The notes below the pieces were generated by a model, which saw only the letters and a list, made by a program, of their open reading frames with translations, had not been told where the DNA came from and did not search any database. The position numbers and the translations under genes were made by a program. DNA of 64,000 nucleotides from NCBI RefSeq assembly GCF_003663825.1, contig NZ_RCCC01000001.1, positions 4,658,501-4,722,500 on the forward strand. The letters are read 5' to 3'. The stretch is from Acidovorax sp. 106. Its GTDB lineage: Bacteria > Pseudomonadota > Gammaproteobacteria > Burkholderiales > Burkholderiaceae_C. Positions 45,985 to 54,070 of the stretch are shown one piece after another (position 1 is the first letter of the stretch; each line of letters opens with the position of its first letter).

Positions 45985-46284
45985 TTTGTGTCTGCGTATG
46001 CGGTGGGGAAACGATTATCGGTGTGATCCCGCACAGCAGGCCAGCGCACCAGGCCCAATGCGTGAAAACCTCGACCGCTTGGCGCGACCCGCTACCCTGT
46101 GCCTCACAATCGGGGGATCGGCGCCAACTCCGCGCCCCGCCGCAGTCTCTCGACGACCCAGCCGCACGGCATTGTGGGAACCTGCGTCGCCCAGCCCTCC
46201 ATGGGTGGTGCCAACCACCCCAGTGTCTCTTTTGCCCTACCGCGCATTGCGCGCCACCTTGCCGCCGTCCCAGCGCTACACGCC
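45985..46284. other. Divergent gap before the DEAD-box helicase gene
   Basis: No gene is supported; an open frame in the helicase frame extends upstream to 46099 but is not conserved. On the minus strand GATAAT (46018-46013) is a possible -10 for the DUF2721 gene. Confidence 0.3.
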
Positions 46285-47550
46285 ATGCCTTTTGCTTCTC
46301 TCGGTCTCTCCCCCGCCCTCGTCGACGCGGCAGCAGCCAGCGGCTTCACAGCCCCCACGCCGGTACAGGCGGCGGCCATTCCTGTCGTTTTGAAGGGGCA
46401 AGACCTGCTGGGCTGCGCCCAGACAGGTTCTGGCAAGACCGCCGCTTTTGCCCTGCCCCTGCTGCAGATGCTGCAAACCGAAGCGCAGCAGCGCAACACC
46501 CAGGTGCTGATACTGGTGCCCACACGCGAACTGGCCTCGCAGGTCGGCGAAGTGATCACCCTGCTGGCGCAACGCCTGGCCCATCCCATCAAGGTGGCCG
46601 TGGTGTACGGCGGCGTTTCCATCAACCCGCAGATGATGCGCCTGCGCGGCGGGGCTGATGTGGTGGTGGCCACGCCGGGGCGCCTGCTGGACCTGGTGCA
46701 GCACAACGCGCTGCGGCTGGGCCAGGTGCAGCACCTGGTGCTGGACGAAGCAGACCGCCTGCTGGACCTGGGGTTTGCCGAGGAACTGCAAGCGGTGCTG
46801 GACTTGCTGCCCGAGCGCAGGCAAAACCTGTTCTTCTCAGCCACCTTCGCCCCGCCGGTGCAGGCACTGGCCCACAGCCTGCTGCGCGAGCCCGTGCGCG
46901 TGGACATTGCCCCCACCGAACAAACACAGCCAGACATCGCCCAGCGCGCGATTGCCGTCGATGCCCCCCGGCGCACCCAGTTGCTCAAGCACCTGGTCGA
47001 GCAACACCAATGGTCGCGCGTGCTGGTGTTTGTGGCCACCCAATATGCGGCAGAGCACATTGCCGAAAAGCTCTACAAAGCGGGCATCTACGCATCACCT
47101 TTCCATGGCGGGTTGAGCCAAGGCGCACGCACCCAGGTGCTGCAGGAATTCAAGGATGAACGCTGGCAGGTGGTGGTCACCACCGACCTCGCCGCCCGGG
47201 GCATTGACATTGCGCAACTGCATGCCGTGGTGAACTACGACCTGCCCCGCTCGACCGACGACTACACCCACCGCATTGGCCGCACCGGCCGCGCGGGCGA
47301 AAGCGGCGTGGCCGTGAGCTTTGTCACCGCAGAGTCAGAGGCGCATTTCCGGCTGATTGAAAAGCGGCAAAACCTGAGCCTGCCGCGCGAGACGGTAGCG
47401 GGCTTCGAGCCGACCGAGCCACCCGTGCAAGACAGGGGTGAGGGCAACGGCGGCATCAAGGGCAAACGGCCCAGCAAAAAAGACAAACTGCGCGCCGCTG
47501 CCGCCCTGGCAGCAGGCACATCAGGTACGGTGGGCCCCCAAAAAGGCTGA
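46285..47550 (+). CDS. DEAD-box ATP-dependent RNA helicase (RhlE-like)
   Basis: A 421-residue RNA helicase with motif Q/PTPVQAAAIP, motif I AQTGSGKT (about residues 45-52), Ia PTRELASQV, DEAD (about 154-157), SAT (185-187), and in the second RecA domain FHGGLSQGAR, TTDLAARGID and HRIGRTGRAG. The C-terminal tail is short and basic (GIKGKRPSKKDKLR). The compact form and short tail are closest to RhlE/CsdA-like helicases of ribosome or mRNA metabolism. ATG 46285 has no strong ribosome site. Confidence 0.92.
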   Translation: MPFASLGLSPALVDAAAASGFTAPTPVQAAAIPVVLKGQDLLGCAQTGSGKTAAFALPLLQMLQTEAQQRNTQVLILVPTRELASQVGEVITLLAQRLAHPIKVAVVYGGVSINPQMMRLRGGADVVVATPGRLLDLVQHNALRLGQVQHLVLDEADRLLDLGFAEELQAVLDLLPERRQNLFFSATFAPPVQALAHSLLREPVRVDIAPTEQTQPDIAQRAIAVDAPRRTQLLKHLVEQHQWSRVLVFVATQYAAEHIAEKLYKAGIYASPFHGGLSQGARTQVLQEFKDERWQVVVTTDLAARGIDIAQLHAVVNYDLPRSTDDYTHRIGRTGRAGESGVAVSFVTAESEAHFRLIEKRQNLSLPRETVAGFEPTEPPVQDRGEGNGGIKGKRPSKKDKLRAAAALAAGTSGTVGPQKG

Positions 47551-47608
47551 CTGCCGCCCAGGCTGCTTCCTGCTTTCGCAGAAAAAACGGTCAAACACCG
47601 AATGCAAT

Positions 47609-47629
47609 CAGGGGGCCTTCTGCCCCCTG
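47609..47629. other. Hairpin between convergent genes
   Basis: Perfect 8-bp stem CAGGGGGC / GCCCCCTG with a 5-base loop, just after the DUF6172 stop on the minus strand and 58 bp after the helicase stop. No T-run on either strand; it may still limit transcription from both sides. Confidence 0.45.
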
Positions 47630-47633
47630 GTAC

Positions 47634-47966
47634 TCACTCCGCGTCGAAATCGTCTGGCTCGGCATCGTCCGTTTCGCCAGGCGCACGCGGTTTGCGCACC
47701 CCGGGCTTGGCCAGGATCTCCACGTAAAACTGCGCCCCACCCTCTGCCGCCACGGCGTTGATGCGCTCCGTCAGCGCCGACAGGTGCACTGCTTCAGCAG
47801 CGTCCTTGCTCAGCCCAAAGCGGCAATCAAAGTCCCAAAAATGGGCGCCCTCTGGCACATCACGGCGGCGCTCACGCTTGATGTATTTGCGGATTTCATG
47901 CTTGACGGCGTCCAGAACGCGGTCGCGGTTCTTGCCTTCAACGTGGAGTTGGAAAGTTTTTCTCAT
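47634..47966 (-). CDS. DUF6172 family protein
   Basis: A 110-residue small protein common in Burkholderiales. The N-terminal part is basic (HEIRKYIKRERRRDVPEG), followed by HFWDFDCRFG and an acidic C-terminal tail (ETDDAEPDDFDAE). No signal peptide or catalytic motif. The charge pattern would fit nucleic-acid or ribosome binding, but nothing proves it. Confidence 0.85.
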   Translation of the reverse strand: MRKTFQLHVEGKNRDRVLDAVKHEIRKYIKRERRRDVPEGAHFWDFDCRFGLSKDAAEAVHLSALTERINAVAAEGGAQFYVEILAKPGVRKPRAPGETDDAEPDDFDAE

Positions 47967-48082
47967 GGGCGATGGTACCGCTTGTGGTCACCCCGGGCGC
48001 CCCGGTTTGAGCATTTCATACCCCCAAGCGGGGTAAGCCGAGTGACGCGCACAGGACTTGCACAGGGCCTGCACGCACCAAA

Positions 48083-49408
48083 ATGAATTCCATCCAGGCG
48101 ATTCGGGTGCCAAAATGTTGCAACACTTTGGATTGTTCCAAACCAATGTCGCACAACGCCGATCTGTTGCAGGTGCTGCCCGGGGCCGTGCTCATCACGC
48201 AGGAGGGCAAAATCTGCTTTGCCAATGCCGCCGCCGTGGCGTTGCTACAGGCGGGCAGCGCAGCAGATCTTGTGGGCCACCAGTCCGGCGAATTTGTGCA
48301 CCCCATGGACCAGGTGCGCTCCACCAACCGTATCCAGCAAGTGGCCGAGCCCGACCAGGAAGGCCGCCCCAACAAATCCTCCGAATTCCGCATCCGCACT
48401 GCCAAAGGCCAGTTGCGGATGGTGCTGATCTCCAGCGTAGCCATTGAGTGGCAAGGAGCCCCCGCCGTGCTGATGTGCGGGCTGGACATGACCCACCAAA
48501 GTGAGATCCAGGCGCAGCTGCGCGAGAGCGAGCAAAACTTCCGTCGCCTGTTTGAGAACATGCAGGACGTCTACTACCGCACCGACAGCCAGGGCGTGGT
48601 ACTGCACGTAGGCCCAGGGGTGCGGCGGGTGCTGGGCTACGAGCCCCACGAGATCGAGGGACGCACGGCAGAGTCGTACTACCCCCAAAGCTCCGACCGA
48701 GACGCCTTCAAGGCCGCCATCATGGAGAAAGGCGAGGTCTCAGACTTCCCGGGGCAGATGGTGCGGCGCGACGGCTCCATCATCGACATTTCCATCAGCA
48801 GCCACCTGCTGTACGACCACGCTGGCAATTTTGCGGGGGTGGAAGGGATCTACCGCGACGTCACCCAGCGCAAAAACCTGGAGCGCGAACTGCACCGCCT
48901 GGCCACCACCGACATGCTGACCGGCATGGCCAATCGGCGGGCTTTTTTGGAAACCGCCACGGCCATCTACGAGCGCGCACGCACGCATACCGAGCCGCTC
49001 ACCCTGCTGATGCTGGACCTGGACCACTTCAAGGCCATCAACGACCGCCTGGGCCACCTCGAGGGCGACAGGGCCTTGGTGGAGTTCGCCCACGCCGTCA
49101 GGGTGCACCTGCGCGCGTCTGACATCGTGGGGCGGCTGGGCGGTGAAGAGTTTGGTGTACTGTTGCCGCTGACCTCCGCGACCGAGGCCGTGGAAGTCGC
49201 AACCCGCATCCTGCAAGGCGTTGCAGACTTGGAACTGCGGGACGAAACTGGCAACCCGTACCACATCACCGCCAGCCTGGGGATGGGCGCCATCCGCACC
49301 ACAGACCGCAGTCTGCGCGACATGCTGGACCGCGCCGACCAGGCGCTGTACCTGGCCAAGAACCGGGGACGCAACCAGATTGCGTCGGCAGAGCACGAAG
49401 TGGGCTGA
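48083..49408 (+). CDS. PAS-PAS-GGDEF diguanylate cyclase
   Basis: Up to 441 residues, cytoplasmic (no membrane segment). PAS 1 lies at about 25-140, PAS 2 at about 150-275 (FENMQDVYYRTDSQG, DITISSHL-type strand, then RDVTQRKNLERELH). The GGDEF domain (about 280-435) has TDMLTGMANRRAFLE, LDLDHFKAINDRLGH and the active signature GGEEF (353-357). An inhibitory c-di-GMP site RxxD (RASD) lies exactly five residues before GGEEF, so product inhibition is expected. ATG 48146 (MSHNADLL) is a shorter, equally plausible start. Confidence 0.92.
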   Translation: MNSIQAIRVPKCCNTLDCSKPMSHNADLLQVLPGAVLITQEGKICFANAAAVALLQAGSAADLVGHQSGEFVHPMDQVRSTNRIQQVAEPDQEGRPNKSSEFRIRTAKGQLRMVLISSVAIEWQGAPAVLMCGLDMTHQSEIQAQLRESEQNFRRLFENMQDVYYRTDSQGVVLHVGPGVRRVLGYEPHEIEGRTAESYYPQSSDRDAFKAAIMEKGEVSDFPGQMVRRDGSIIDISISSHLLYDHAGNFAGVEGIYRDVTQRKNLERELHRLATTDMLTGMANRRAFLETATAIYERARTHTEPLTLLMLDLDHFKAINDRLGHLEGDRALVEFAHAVRVHLRASDIVGRLGGEEFGVLLPLTSATEAVEVATRILQGVADLELRDETGNPYHITASLGMGAIRTTDRSLRDMLDRADQALYLAKNRGRNQIASAEHEVG

Positions 49409-49525
49409 TGCCGAGGAGCCGCCGCCCGACCAACCAGCTCAGTACACCGACGCCGAGGAGCCCGGCCACTGGCACGCATCCACCCAGCGCACCCAAGGGC
49501 GCGCGGTGGATGCTTTCATCGCGCT

Positions 49526-49759
49526 TCAGTAATGCGGGGGCAGTTCGTCGCGCAGATTGCGCACGCTGCCGCTTCCCCCATCAGGCACCTGCTGGCGCAG
49601 GGTTTTGATCTCCTCCACCAGCCGCTCTATCAACTGCTGCTGTTGGTAGATCGTCATGTTGAGCTGGTCCAGCAAGTCCTCGGTGTAGCTGGCCTTGATC
49701 TCCAGGCTCTCCAGGCGCTGGTGCACCTGATCCAGGTCGTTGGCGTTGGCGTCTGGCAT
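49526..49759 (-). CDS. slyX: SlyX family protein
   Basis: A 77-residue coiled-coil protein: heptad-like Leu/Ile pattern from DLDQVHQRLESLEIKASY to QQLIERLVEEIKTLRQQV, ending in the SlyX-type DELPPHY. The function of the family is unknown; in enterics it lies next to slyD. Here the aminotransferase gene is just upstream on the same strand (three bases), implying coupling. Confidence 0.88.
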   Translation of the reverse strand: MPDANANDLDQVHQRLESLEIKASYTEDLLDQLNMTIYQQQQLIERLVEEIKTLRQQVPDGGSGSVRNLRDELPPHY

Positions 49760-49762
49760 GCT

Positions 49763-50953
49763 TTAAATGGCCTGGCCTAGGCGCGCCACGCCTTCGCGGA
49801 TCTTGTCCACGTCGGCCGTAGCGAACGACAGGCGGAAGGTCGCATGGTCAGGGTTGGCGCAGAAAAACGGCGTGCCGGGCACAAAGGCCACACCCTTTTC
49901 AATGGCGCGCTTGGCCAGCACATTGCCGTCGGCCACCTTACCGCCCGCACCCGTCAGGCGCGCCCACACAAACAAGCCGCCCTGGGGTTGCACAAACTCG
50001 ATGGCATCTCCCAGCTCCTTGCGCAGCGCATCGCCCATGGCCTGGGCGCGCTCGGCGTAGACCTTGCGCACATTGGCCAGCGTGCCTGGCATGCGGCCGG
50101 CCTTGAGGTATTGCGCGGCCGTGGCCTGGGCAAACGTGCTGGTGTGCGCGTCGCTGAACTGCTTGCACATGGTGGCCTTGCCTAGCAGCTCGGCCGGAGC
50201 AATCATCCAGCCAACGCGCAGGCCGGGCGACAGCACCTTGCTCAAACTGCCGCAGTGCACCAACAGCTCGCGGCTGCCGGGCACCGTGGCCGACAGGTTG
50301 AGCAAGCTGGGCGGCGGGGCTTCGCCGAAGTACAGGTCGCCGTAGGGGTCGTCCTCGACGATCAGGGTGTTGTGCTTCACAGCCATCTCCAGCACAGCCT
50401 TGCGGCGCTCCAGGCTCAGCATGGCGCCGCTGGGGTTACCGAAGGTGGGGATCAGGTAGACAAACTTGGGCTTGTGTTCGGCAATCAGCTTTTCCAGCTC
50501 GTCGGTCTTCACACCATTGCCATCGATGGGGGCGCTGATCAGTTCAGCACCATACAGGCGAAAACACTGGATGGTGGCCAGAAAGGTGGGGCCTTCCACG
50601 ATGACCTTGTCGCCGGGGCTGATGAGCGTCTTGCCCAGCAGATCCAGCGCCTGCTGGCTGCCGGTGGTGACGATGAGGTTGTCGGCCGCCACGTCCTTGG
50701 CCCCCTTGCTGCCCATGAAGGCCGCCAGTTGTTCGCGCAGCGGGTTGTAGCCTTCGGTCGCGCCGTACTGCAGCGCGGCGCCAGGCTCTTCGGCCAGGGC
50801 GGCGTTGCTGGCCGCCCGGATGCCGTCCACGTCAAACATCGCGCTGTCCGGGAATCCGCCCGCAAAGCTGATGATGCCGGGCTTGCCCAGCAGCTTGAAA
50901 AGTTCGCGGATGGCGGAGGTTTCTACGTTGTTCAGGCGGTCGGCAAATTGCAT
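49763..50953 (-). CDS. PLP-dependent aminotransferase, class I/II (2-aminoadipate type)
   Basis: A 396-residue fold-type I aminotransferase. PLP residues: GSQQALDLLGKTLI, the Tyr/Asn segment IPTFGNPSG, EDDPYGDLYF, and the Schiff-base Lys in CGSLSKVLSPGLRVGW (about residue 240). The N-terminal ISFAGGFPDSAMF motif is typical of 2-aminoadipate/kynurenine-type (LysN-like) aminotransferases. The substrate is not certain. It is divergent from nth. Confidence 0.93.
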   Translation of the reverse strand: MQFADRLNNVETSAIRELFKLLGKPGIISFAGGFPDSAMFDVDGIRAASNAALAEEPGAALQYGATEGYNPLREQLAAFMGSKGAKDVAADNLIVTTGSQQALDLLGKTLISPGDKVIVEGPTFLATIQCFRLYGAELISAPIDGNGVKTDELEKLIAEHKPKFVYLIPTFGNPSGAMLSLERRKAVLEMAVKHNTLIVEDDPYGDLYFGEAPPPSLLNLSATVPGSRELLVHCGSLSKVLSPGLRVGWMIAPAELLGKATMCKQFSDAHTSTFAQATAAQYLKAGRMPGTLANVRKVYAERAQAMGDALRKELGDAIEFVQPQGGLFVWARLTGAGGKVADGNVLAKRAIEKGVAFVPGTPFFCANPDHATFRLSFATADVDKIREGVARLGQAI

Positions 50954-51068
50954 GGCGTGTGCTGAAGAAAAATGGCTATGGACCCTGCATTGTCGCCAAT
51001 TGGCGCGCAGGTTTCCTGCTCAGCCGCAGCCTGCGCGCAAACCGGCGCCAGCCCCTACACTGCGCGGC

Positions 51069-51707
51069 ATGAAAACCACGATGATCGAACCGTTTTTTGC
51101 CACGCTGAAAGCAGCCAACCCCCTGCCCAACACCGAGCTGGAATACACCACCGTGTTCGAGCTGCTGGCCGCCGTGCTGCTATCGGCCCAGGCCACCGAT
51201 GTGGGGGTGAACAAGGCCACGCGCAAACTGTTTCCCGTGGCGGGTACGCCGCAGGCCATTCTGGAGCTGGGATTGGAACGCCTGGAGGGCTACGTCAAGA
51301 CTATCGGCCTGTACCGCACCAAGGCCAAGAACCTGATGGAAACCTGCCGCATCCTGGTGGAGCGCCACGGCGGCGTGGTGCCCCGCACGCGCGAAGAGCT
51401 GGAGCTGCTGCCCGGCGTGGGCCGCAAGACCGCCAACGTAGTGCTGAACGTGGCCTTTGGCCAACCCACCATGGCGGTGGACACGCACATCTTTCGCGTG
51501 AGCAACCGCACGGGCCTGGCACGGGGCAAGAACCCGCTGGCGGTGGAGCTGCAATTGATGAAACGCGTGCCAGCAGCCTACGCGGTGGACTCGCACCACT
51601 GGCTCATCTTGCATGGCCGCTATGTGTGCCAGGCACGCAAGCCGCGCTGCTGGGAATGTGCAGTGAGCCAGTATTGCGACCACCAGCCGAAGACGCTGGC
51701 TGCTTAA
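51069..51707 (+). CDS. nth: Endonuclease III (Nth)
   Basis: A 212-residue base-excision-repair glycosylase/AP lyase for oxidised pyrimidines. The HhH motif LELLPGVGRKTANVVLN carries the catalytic Lys, and VDTHIFRVSNRTG the catalytic Asp. The C-terminal 4Fe-4S loop is C-X6-C-X2-C-X5-C (CQARKPRCWECAVSQYC). ATG 51069 was used; ATG 51081 (MIEPFFATL) is also possible. An intrinsic-terminator-like hairpin and a family A repeat follow. Confidence 0.96.
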   Translation: MKTTMIEPFFATLKAANPLPNTELEYTTVFELLAAVLLSAQATDVGVNKATRKLFPVAGTPQAILELGLERLEGYVKTIGLYRTKAKNLMETCRILVERHGGVVPRTREELELLPGVGRKTANVVLNVAFGQPTMAVDTHIFRVSNRTGLARGKNPLAVELQLMKRVPAAYAVDSHHWLILHGRYVCQARKPRCWECAVSQYCDHQPKTLAA

Positions 51708-51720
51708 AGAGAAGACAGGA

Positions 51721-51747
51721 AAGCGGGGGGAACCGCTTCTATTTTTA
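51721..51747 (+). terminator. Probable terminator of nth
   Basis: Stem AAGCGG, loop GGGGAA, stem CCGCTT, then CTATTTTTA. The stem is only 6 bp; the T-rich tail is shared with the family A repeat. Confidence 0.5.
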
Positions 51748-51790
51748 TAGCTGCCAGCGCTTATTAGATAGGCGCTAGCGGCCAAAAATA
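51738..51790 (+). repeat. Dispersed palindromic repeat, family A, copy 9
   Basis: ATTTTTATAGCTGCCAGCGCTTAT...AGGCGCTAGCGGCCAAAAAT: a clean, nearly symmetric copy between nth and the Doc toxin gene. Confidence 0.8.
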
Positions 51791-51802
51791 CTGCAACTCA
51801 CA

Positions 51803-52195
51803 TCACCGAGCCACGACATGCTCCCGCAGCCAGGCGGCGAAGGCTTCCTCGGTGATGTCTCCAGCGGCGACGGCCAGCATGGTGAGCACGCACGATGCGT
51901 CGTCAACGGCCAGCGCCCACCCATTGAGACGCAAAAAGAGCTCGGCTGCCACAAAGCCCGTGCGCTTGTTTCCATCGATAAAAGGATGGTTGCGCGAAAT
52001 CCCATAGCCGTAAGAAGCAGCCAGCGCAGCAGCATCAGGTGGCGGCTCGCCGTAGTGGCTCAGATGAAGCGGCTTGCCCAGCGCTGAATCGAGCAAACCA
52101 GCATCCCGCACGCCCGCACCGCCACCGTGCTCGGCCAGTTGCATTTCATGGATGGCAACGATGACGGCACGGTCTAGCCAGACCCACTGGCTCAT
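51803..52195 (-). CDS. doc: Doc-type (Fic fold) toxin
   Basis: A 130-residue Fic/Doc-family protein. The Fic motif is HPFIDGNKRT at residues ~70-79; Doc-type NKR (in place of GNGR) marks the phosphotransferase branch that inactivates EF-Tu. The helical layout (VAIHEMQLAEHGG, DAGLLDSALGKPLHL) matches death-on-curing proteins. The start overlaps the antitoxin stop (ATGA). No frameshift or missing motif, so it is probably active when unopposed. Confidence 0.92.
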   Translation of the reverse strand: MSQWVWLDRAVIVAIHEMQLAEHGGGAGVRDAGLLDSALGKPLHLSHYGEPPPDAAALAASYGYGISRNHPFIDGNKRTGFVAAELFLRLNGWALAVDDASCVLTMLAVAAGDITEEAFAAWLREHVVAR

Positions 52196-52416
52196 TTGGC
52201 CAGCTCGTGCAACACAGCGCGGCGCTCTTTCATGATCTCGCGCGCCACGCGCATCTGGGCTTCAAACTCAGGGTTGTGGGTGGTGATACGCAAGCCATCG
52301 GGCGACTCCGTCACATACAACTCATCACCCTTTTCCAGTTGCAATCGCGCCAGCAATTCCTTAGGGAAAATGGCTCCCACGGAGTTACCGACTTGGGTGA
52401 GTTTGAGGGTGTGCAT
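52192..52416 (-). CDS. AbrB/MazE-type antitoxin of the Doc toxin
   Basis: A 74-residue antitoxin. The N-terminal ~45 residues are an AbrB/MazE swapped-hairpin DNA-binding domain (LTQVGNSVGAIFPKELLARLQLEKGDELYV). The helical C-terminal part (PEFEAQMRVAREIMKERRAVLHELAK) should wrap the toxin. This is the less common pairing, since the classical partner of Doc is Phd. GGAGG precedes the ATG. A perfect inverted repeat at 52434-52447 is a likely autoregulatory operator. Confidence 0.9.
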   Translation of the reverse strand: MHTLKLTQVGNSVGAIFPKELLARLQLEKGDELYVTESPDGLRITTHNPEFEAQMRVAREIMKERRAVLHELAK

Positions 52417-52433
52417 GGAAGAACCTCCAGGTA

Positions 52434-52447
52434 ATTACAAACGTAAT
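52434..52447. promoter_or_regulatory. Candidate operator of the toxin-antitoxin pair
   Basis: Perfect inverted repeat ATTAC-N4-GTAAT, 17 bp upstream of the antitoxin ATG and just before its ribosome site. Confidence 0.5.
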
Positions 52448-52470
52448 ACTAGACTTTCCTCCCCGCAACG

Positions 52471-53217
52471 TCAAACCACGCGATTCAACCCCAGCGCAGC
52501 CATCTCCCGCGACACCCCCGCCCACGCCACATCAAACCCCGCCACCTTGCGCTCAGGCGGAACGGGATGGGCGCGCAGGGCCCAGGTGGCACCTGCTACC
52601 ACGCTGTCGATGACGGGCACCGACACCTGCGGCTGCACCGCAGCGGCCATACCGGCGAGCCCTGCCCCACCCAAGATGACAGCCTGCACGCCCATCTGGC
52701 GCACCACGTCGCGGCACGCTTGGGCCAGCAGCGCGCGGGCGGCTGCGGGCTCTGCCGCCAATTGCGCCCCGGTGGGGGCCACGGTGTGGATGCCTGCCAG
52801 TCCATGGGCATGGCCCAGCGCTTGCGCCAGGCGCTGCAGCATGGGGCCCCAGCGCTCGCCGCCCGTCACGATGGCAAAGCGGCCGTGGCGAGCCGCTTCG
52901 ATGAACGATGCTTCGGCCAGGCCCGTGACGGGCACGGGGCTGCTCTCGCGCAGCGCCATGAGGCCAGGGTCACCAAAGCAGCCGATCAGCACGGCATCGG
53001 CTTGCGGCCCCGGCTGGGCCAGGTCGTGTGCCCAGGCATCCAGCAGCGCATGGGCCGCCACGGCGTAGCTGGCTTCGCACGCAATATAGGGCGCGCCAAA
53101 GCGTGCCGTGGCCGTGCGCACCGCCACATGCGAGCCTGCCGCCCCCTGCACATGCTGCTGCAGTAACGCGCTGACATGGGCCGAAGTGTTGGGGTTGATG
53201 ACAAGCAGTTGACGCAT
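52471..53217 (-). CDS. Asp/Glu/hydantoin-racemase-like protein missing the second cysteine
   Basis: A 248-residue protein of the Asp/Glu racemase superfamily, closest to hydantoin/allantoin racemases: LLVINPNTSAHVSALLQ at the N-terminus and the first catalytic Cys in LIGCFGDPGL (Cys80). Where these enzymes have the second cysteine (GCAG), this one has LGGAGLAG (Gly184), so two-base racemisation is unlikely; a decarboxylase, isomerase or modified activity is possible. The start is ATG 53217. It is the last gene of the GntR/ABC operon, 37 bp after the regulator. Confidence 0.82.
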   Translation of the reverse strand: MRQLLVINPNTSAHVSALLQQHVQGAAGSHVAVRTATARFGAPYIACEASYAVAAHALLDAWAHDLAQPGPQADAVLIGCFGDPGLMALRESSPVPVTGLAEASFIEAARHGRFAIVTGGERWGPMLQRLAQALGHAHGLAGIHTVAPTGAQLAAEPAAARALLAQACRDVVRQMGVQAVILGGAGLAGMAAAVQPQVSVPVIDSVVAGATWALRAHPVPPERKVAGFDVAWAGVSREMAALGLNRVV

Positions 53218-53254
53218 GGAGTAAGCAAGGTGAACAGGATCAAAGGGACCAGAA

Positions 53255-54043
53255 TCAAACGCCACCCAGCATCTGAGCCAGATCGGGTGCGTCGGCAGAC
53301 GGGGGCGTGAACTCCAGCTGCGCTTCGATGCGCACCAGGTGGTCCAGCATGCGACGGGCCGCCTCTTTGGGGTCGCGCAGGCGAATGGCGTCGATCAGCG
53401 CGCGGTGCTCGCGGCAGCCGCAGGCCGTGGCTTCTTCGCGGGTCTGCGCGTGGCTGGGGCTATAAGTCATGAGGATGAGCGAGGTGCGCGAAACCAGCTC
53501 GCGCAGGATGCGCCCCAGCGTCTGGTGCCCTGCGGCCTGCGCAATGTGCAGGTGAAAGTCGCCCGAGAGGCGGATGGCGCGCCGCATGTCGCCGCTGGCA
53601 CGAGCGGCCTCTTCGTCGTCGATGCAGGTACGCAGCGCGGCGATGTCGGCGTCGGTGGCATTGGCAATGAACAGCTCTACCAAGCGTGGCTCCAGCAGAC
53701 GGCGGGCCTCGAACACTTCCAGCGCCTCTTGCGGCGTGGGCTGGGCAATGGATGCGCCCCGGTTGGGCGTGAGCGTGACCACCTGTTCATTGGCCAAGCG
53801 CACCAGCACAGGGCGCACGCGGGTGCGTGACACGCCAAAGGCCGCTGCCAGCTTGTCTTCCACCAGCTTCGTGCCGGGCGGCAGGCGGTGGTCAAGGATG
53901 GCCGAGACCATGCGGTCGTACATGTCGTTGTCGCTGAGCTGGGCTGCTACCTCGGGCTCAAGAGAAGGCTGAACAGAGGCCCGTACGCGTGGCGAGGTCG
54001 CTGCAGCGCGAGTGCGCCGGGGCTTGGAAATGGGGTTGGTCAT
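53255..54043 (-). CDS. GntR family (FCD/FadR subgroup) regulator
   Basis: A 262-residue regulator. After a basic, low-complexity ~35-residue N-terminus comes the GntR winged HTH (about 38-105: MVSAILDHRLPPGTKLVEDKL, AFGVSRTRVRPVLVRL). The FCD ligand domain (about 115-245) has the metal-binding Asp/His pattern in FHLHIAQAAGH and CREHRALIDAI. It lies within the transporter operon, and the perfect palindrome at 58700-58713, ahead of the operon's first gene, is a suitable binding site. The effector is presumably the transported solute. Confidence 0.9.
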   Translation of the reverse strand: MTNPISKPRRTRAAATSPRVRASVQPSLEPEVAAQLSDNDMYDRMVSAILDHRLPPGTKLVEDKLAAAFGVSRTRVRPVLVRLANEQVVTLTPNRGASIAQPTPQEALEVFEARRLLEPRLVELFIANATDADIAALRTCIDDEEAARASGDMRRAIRLSGDFHLHIAQAAGHQTLGRILRELVSRTSLILMTYSPSHAQTREEATACGCREHRALIDAIRLRDPKEAARRMLDHLVRIEAQLEFTPPSADAPDLAQMLGGV

Positions 54044-54070
54044 AAAGGCTGATGCAGGTGGGCGCCGTTT

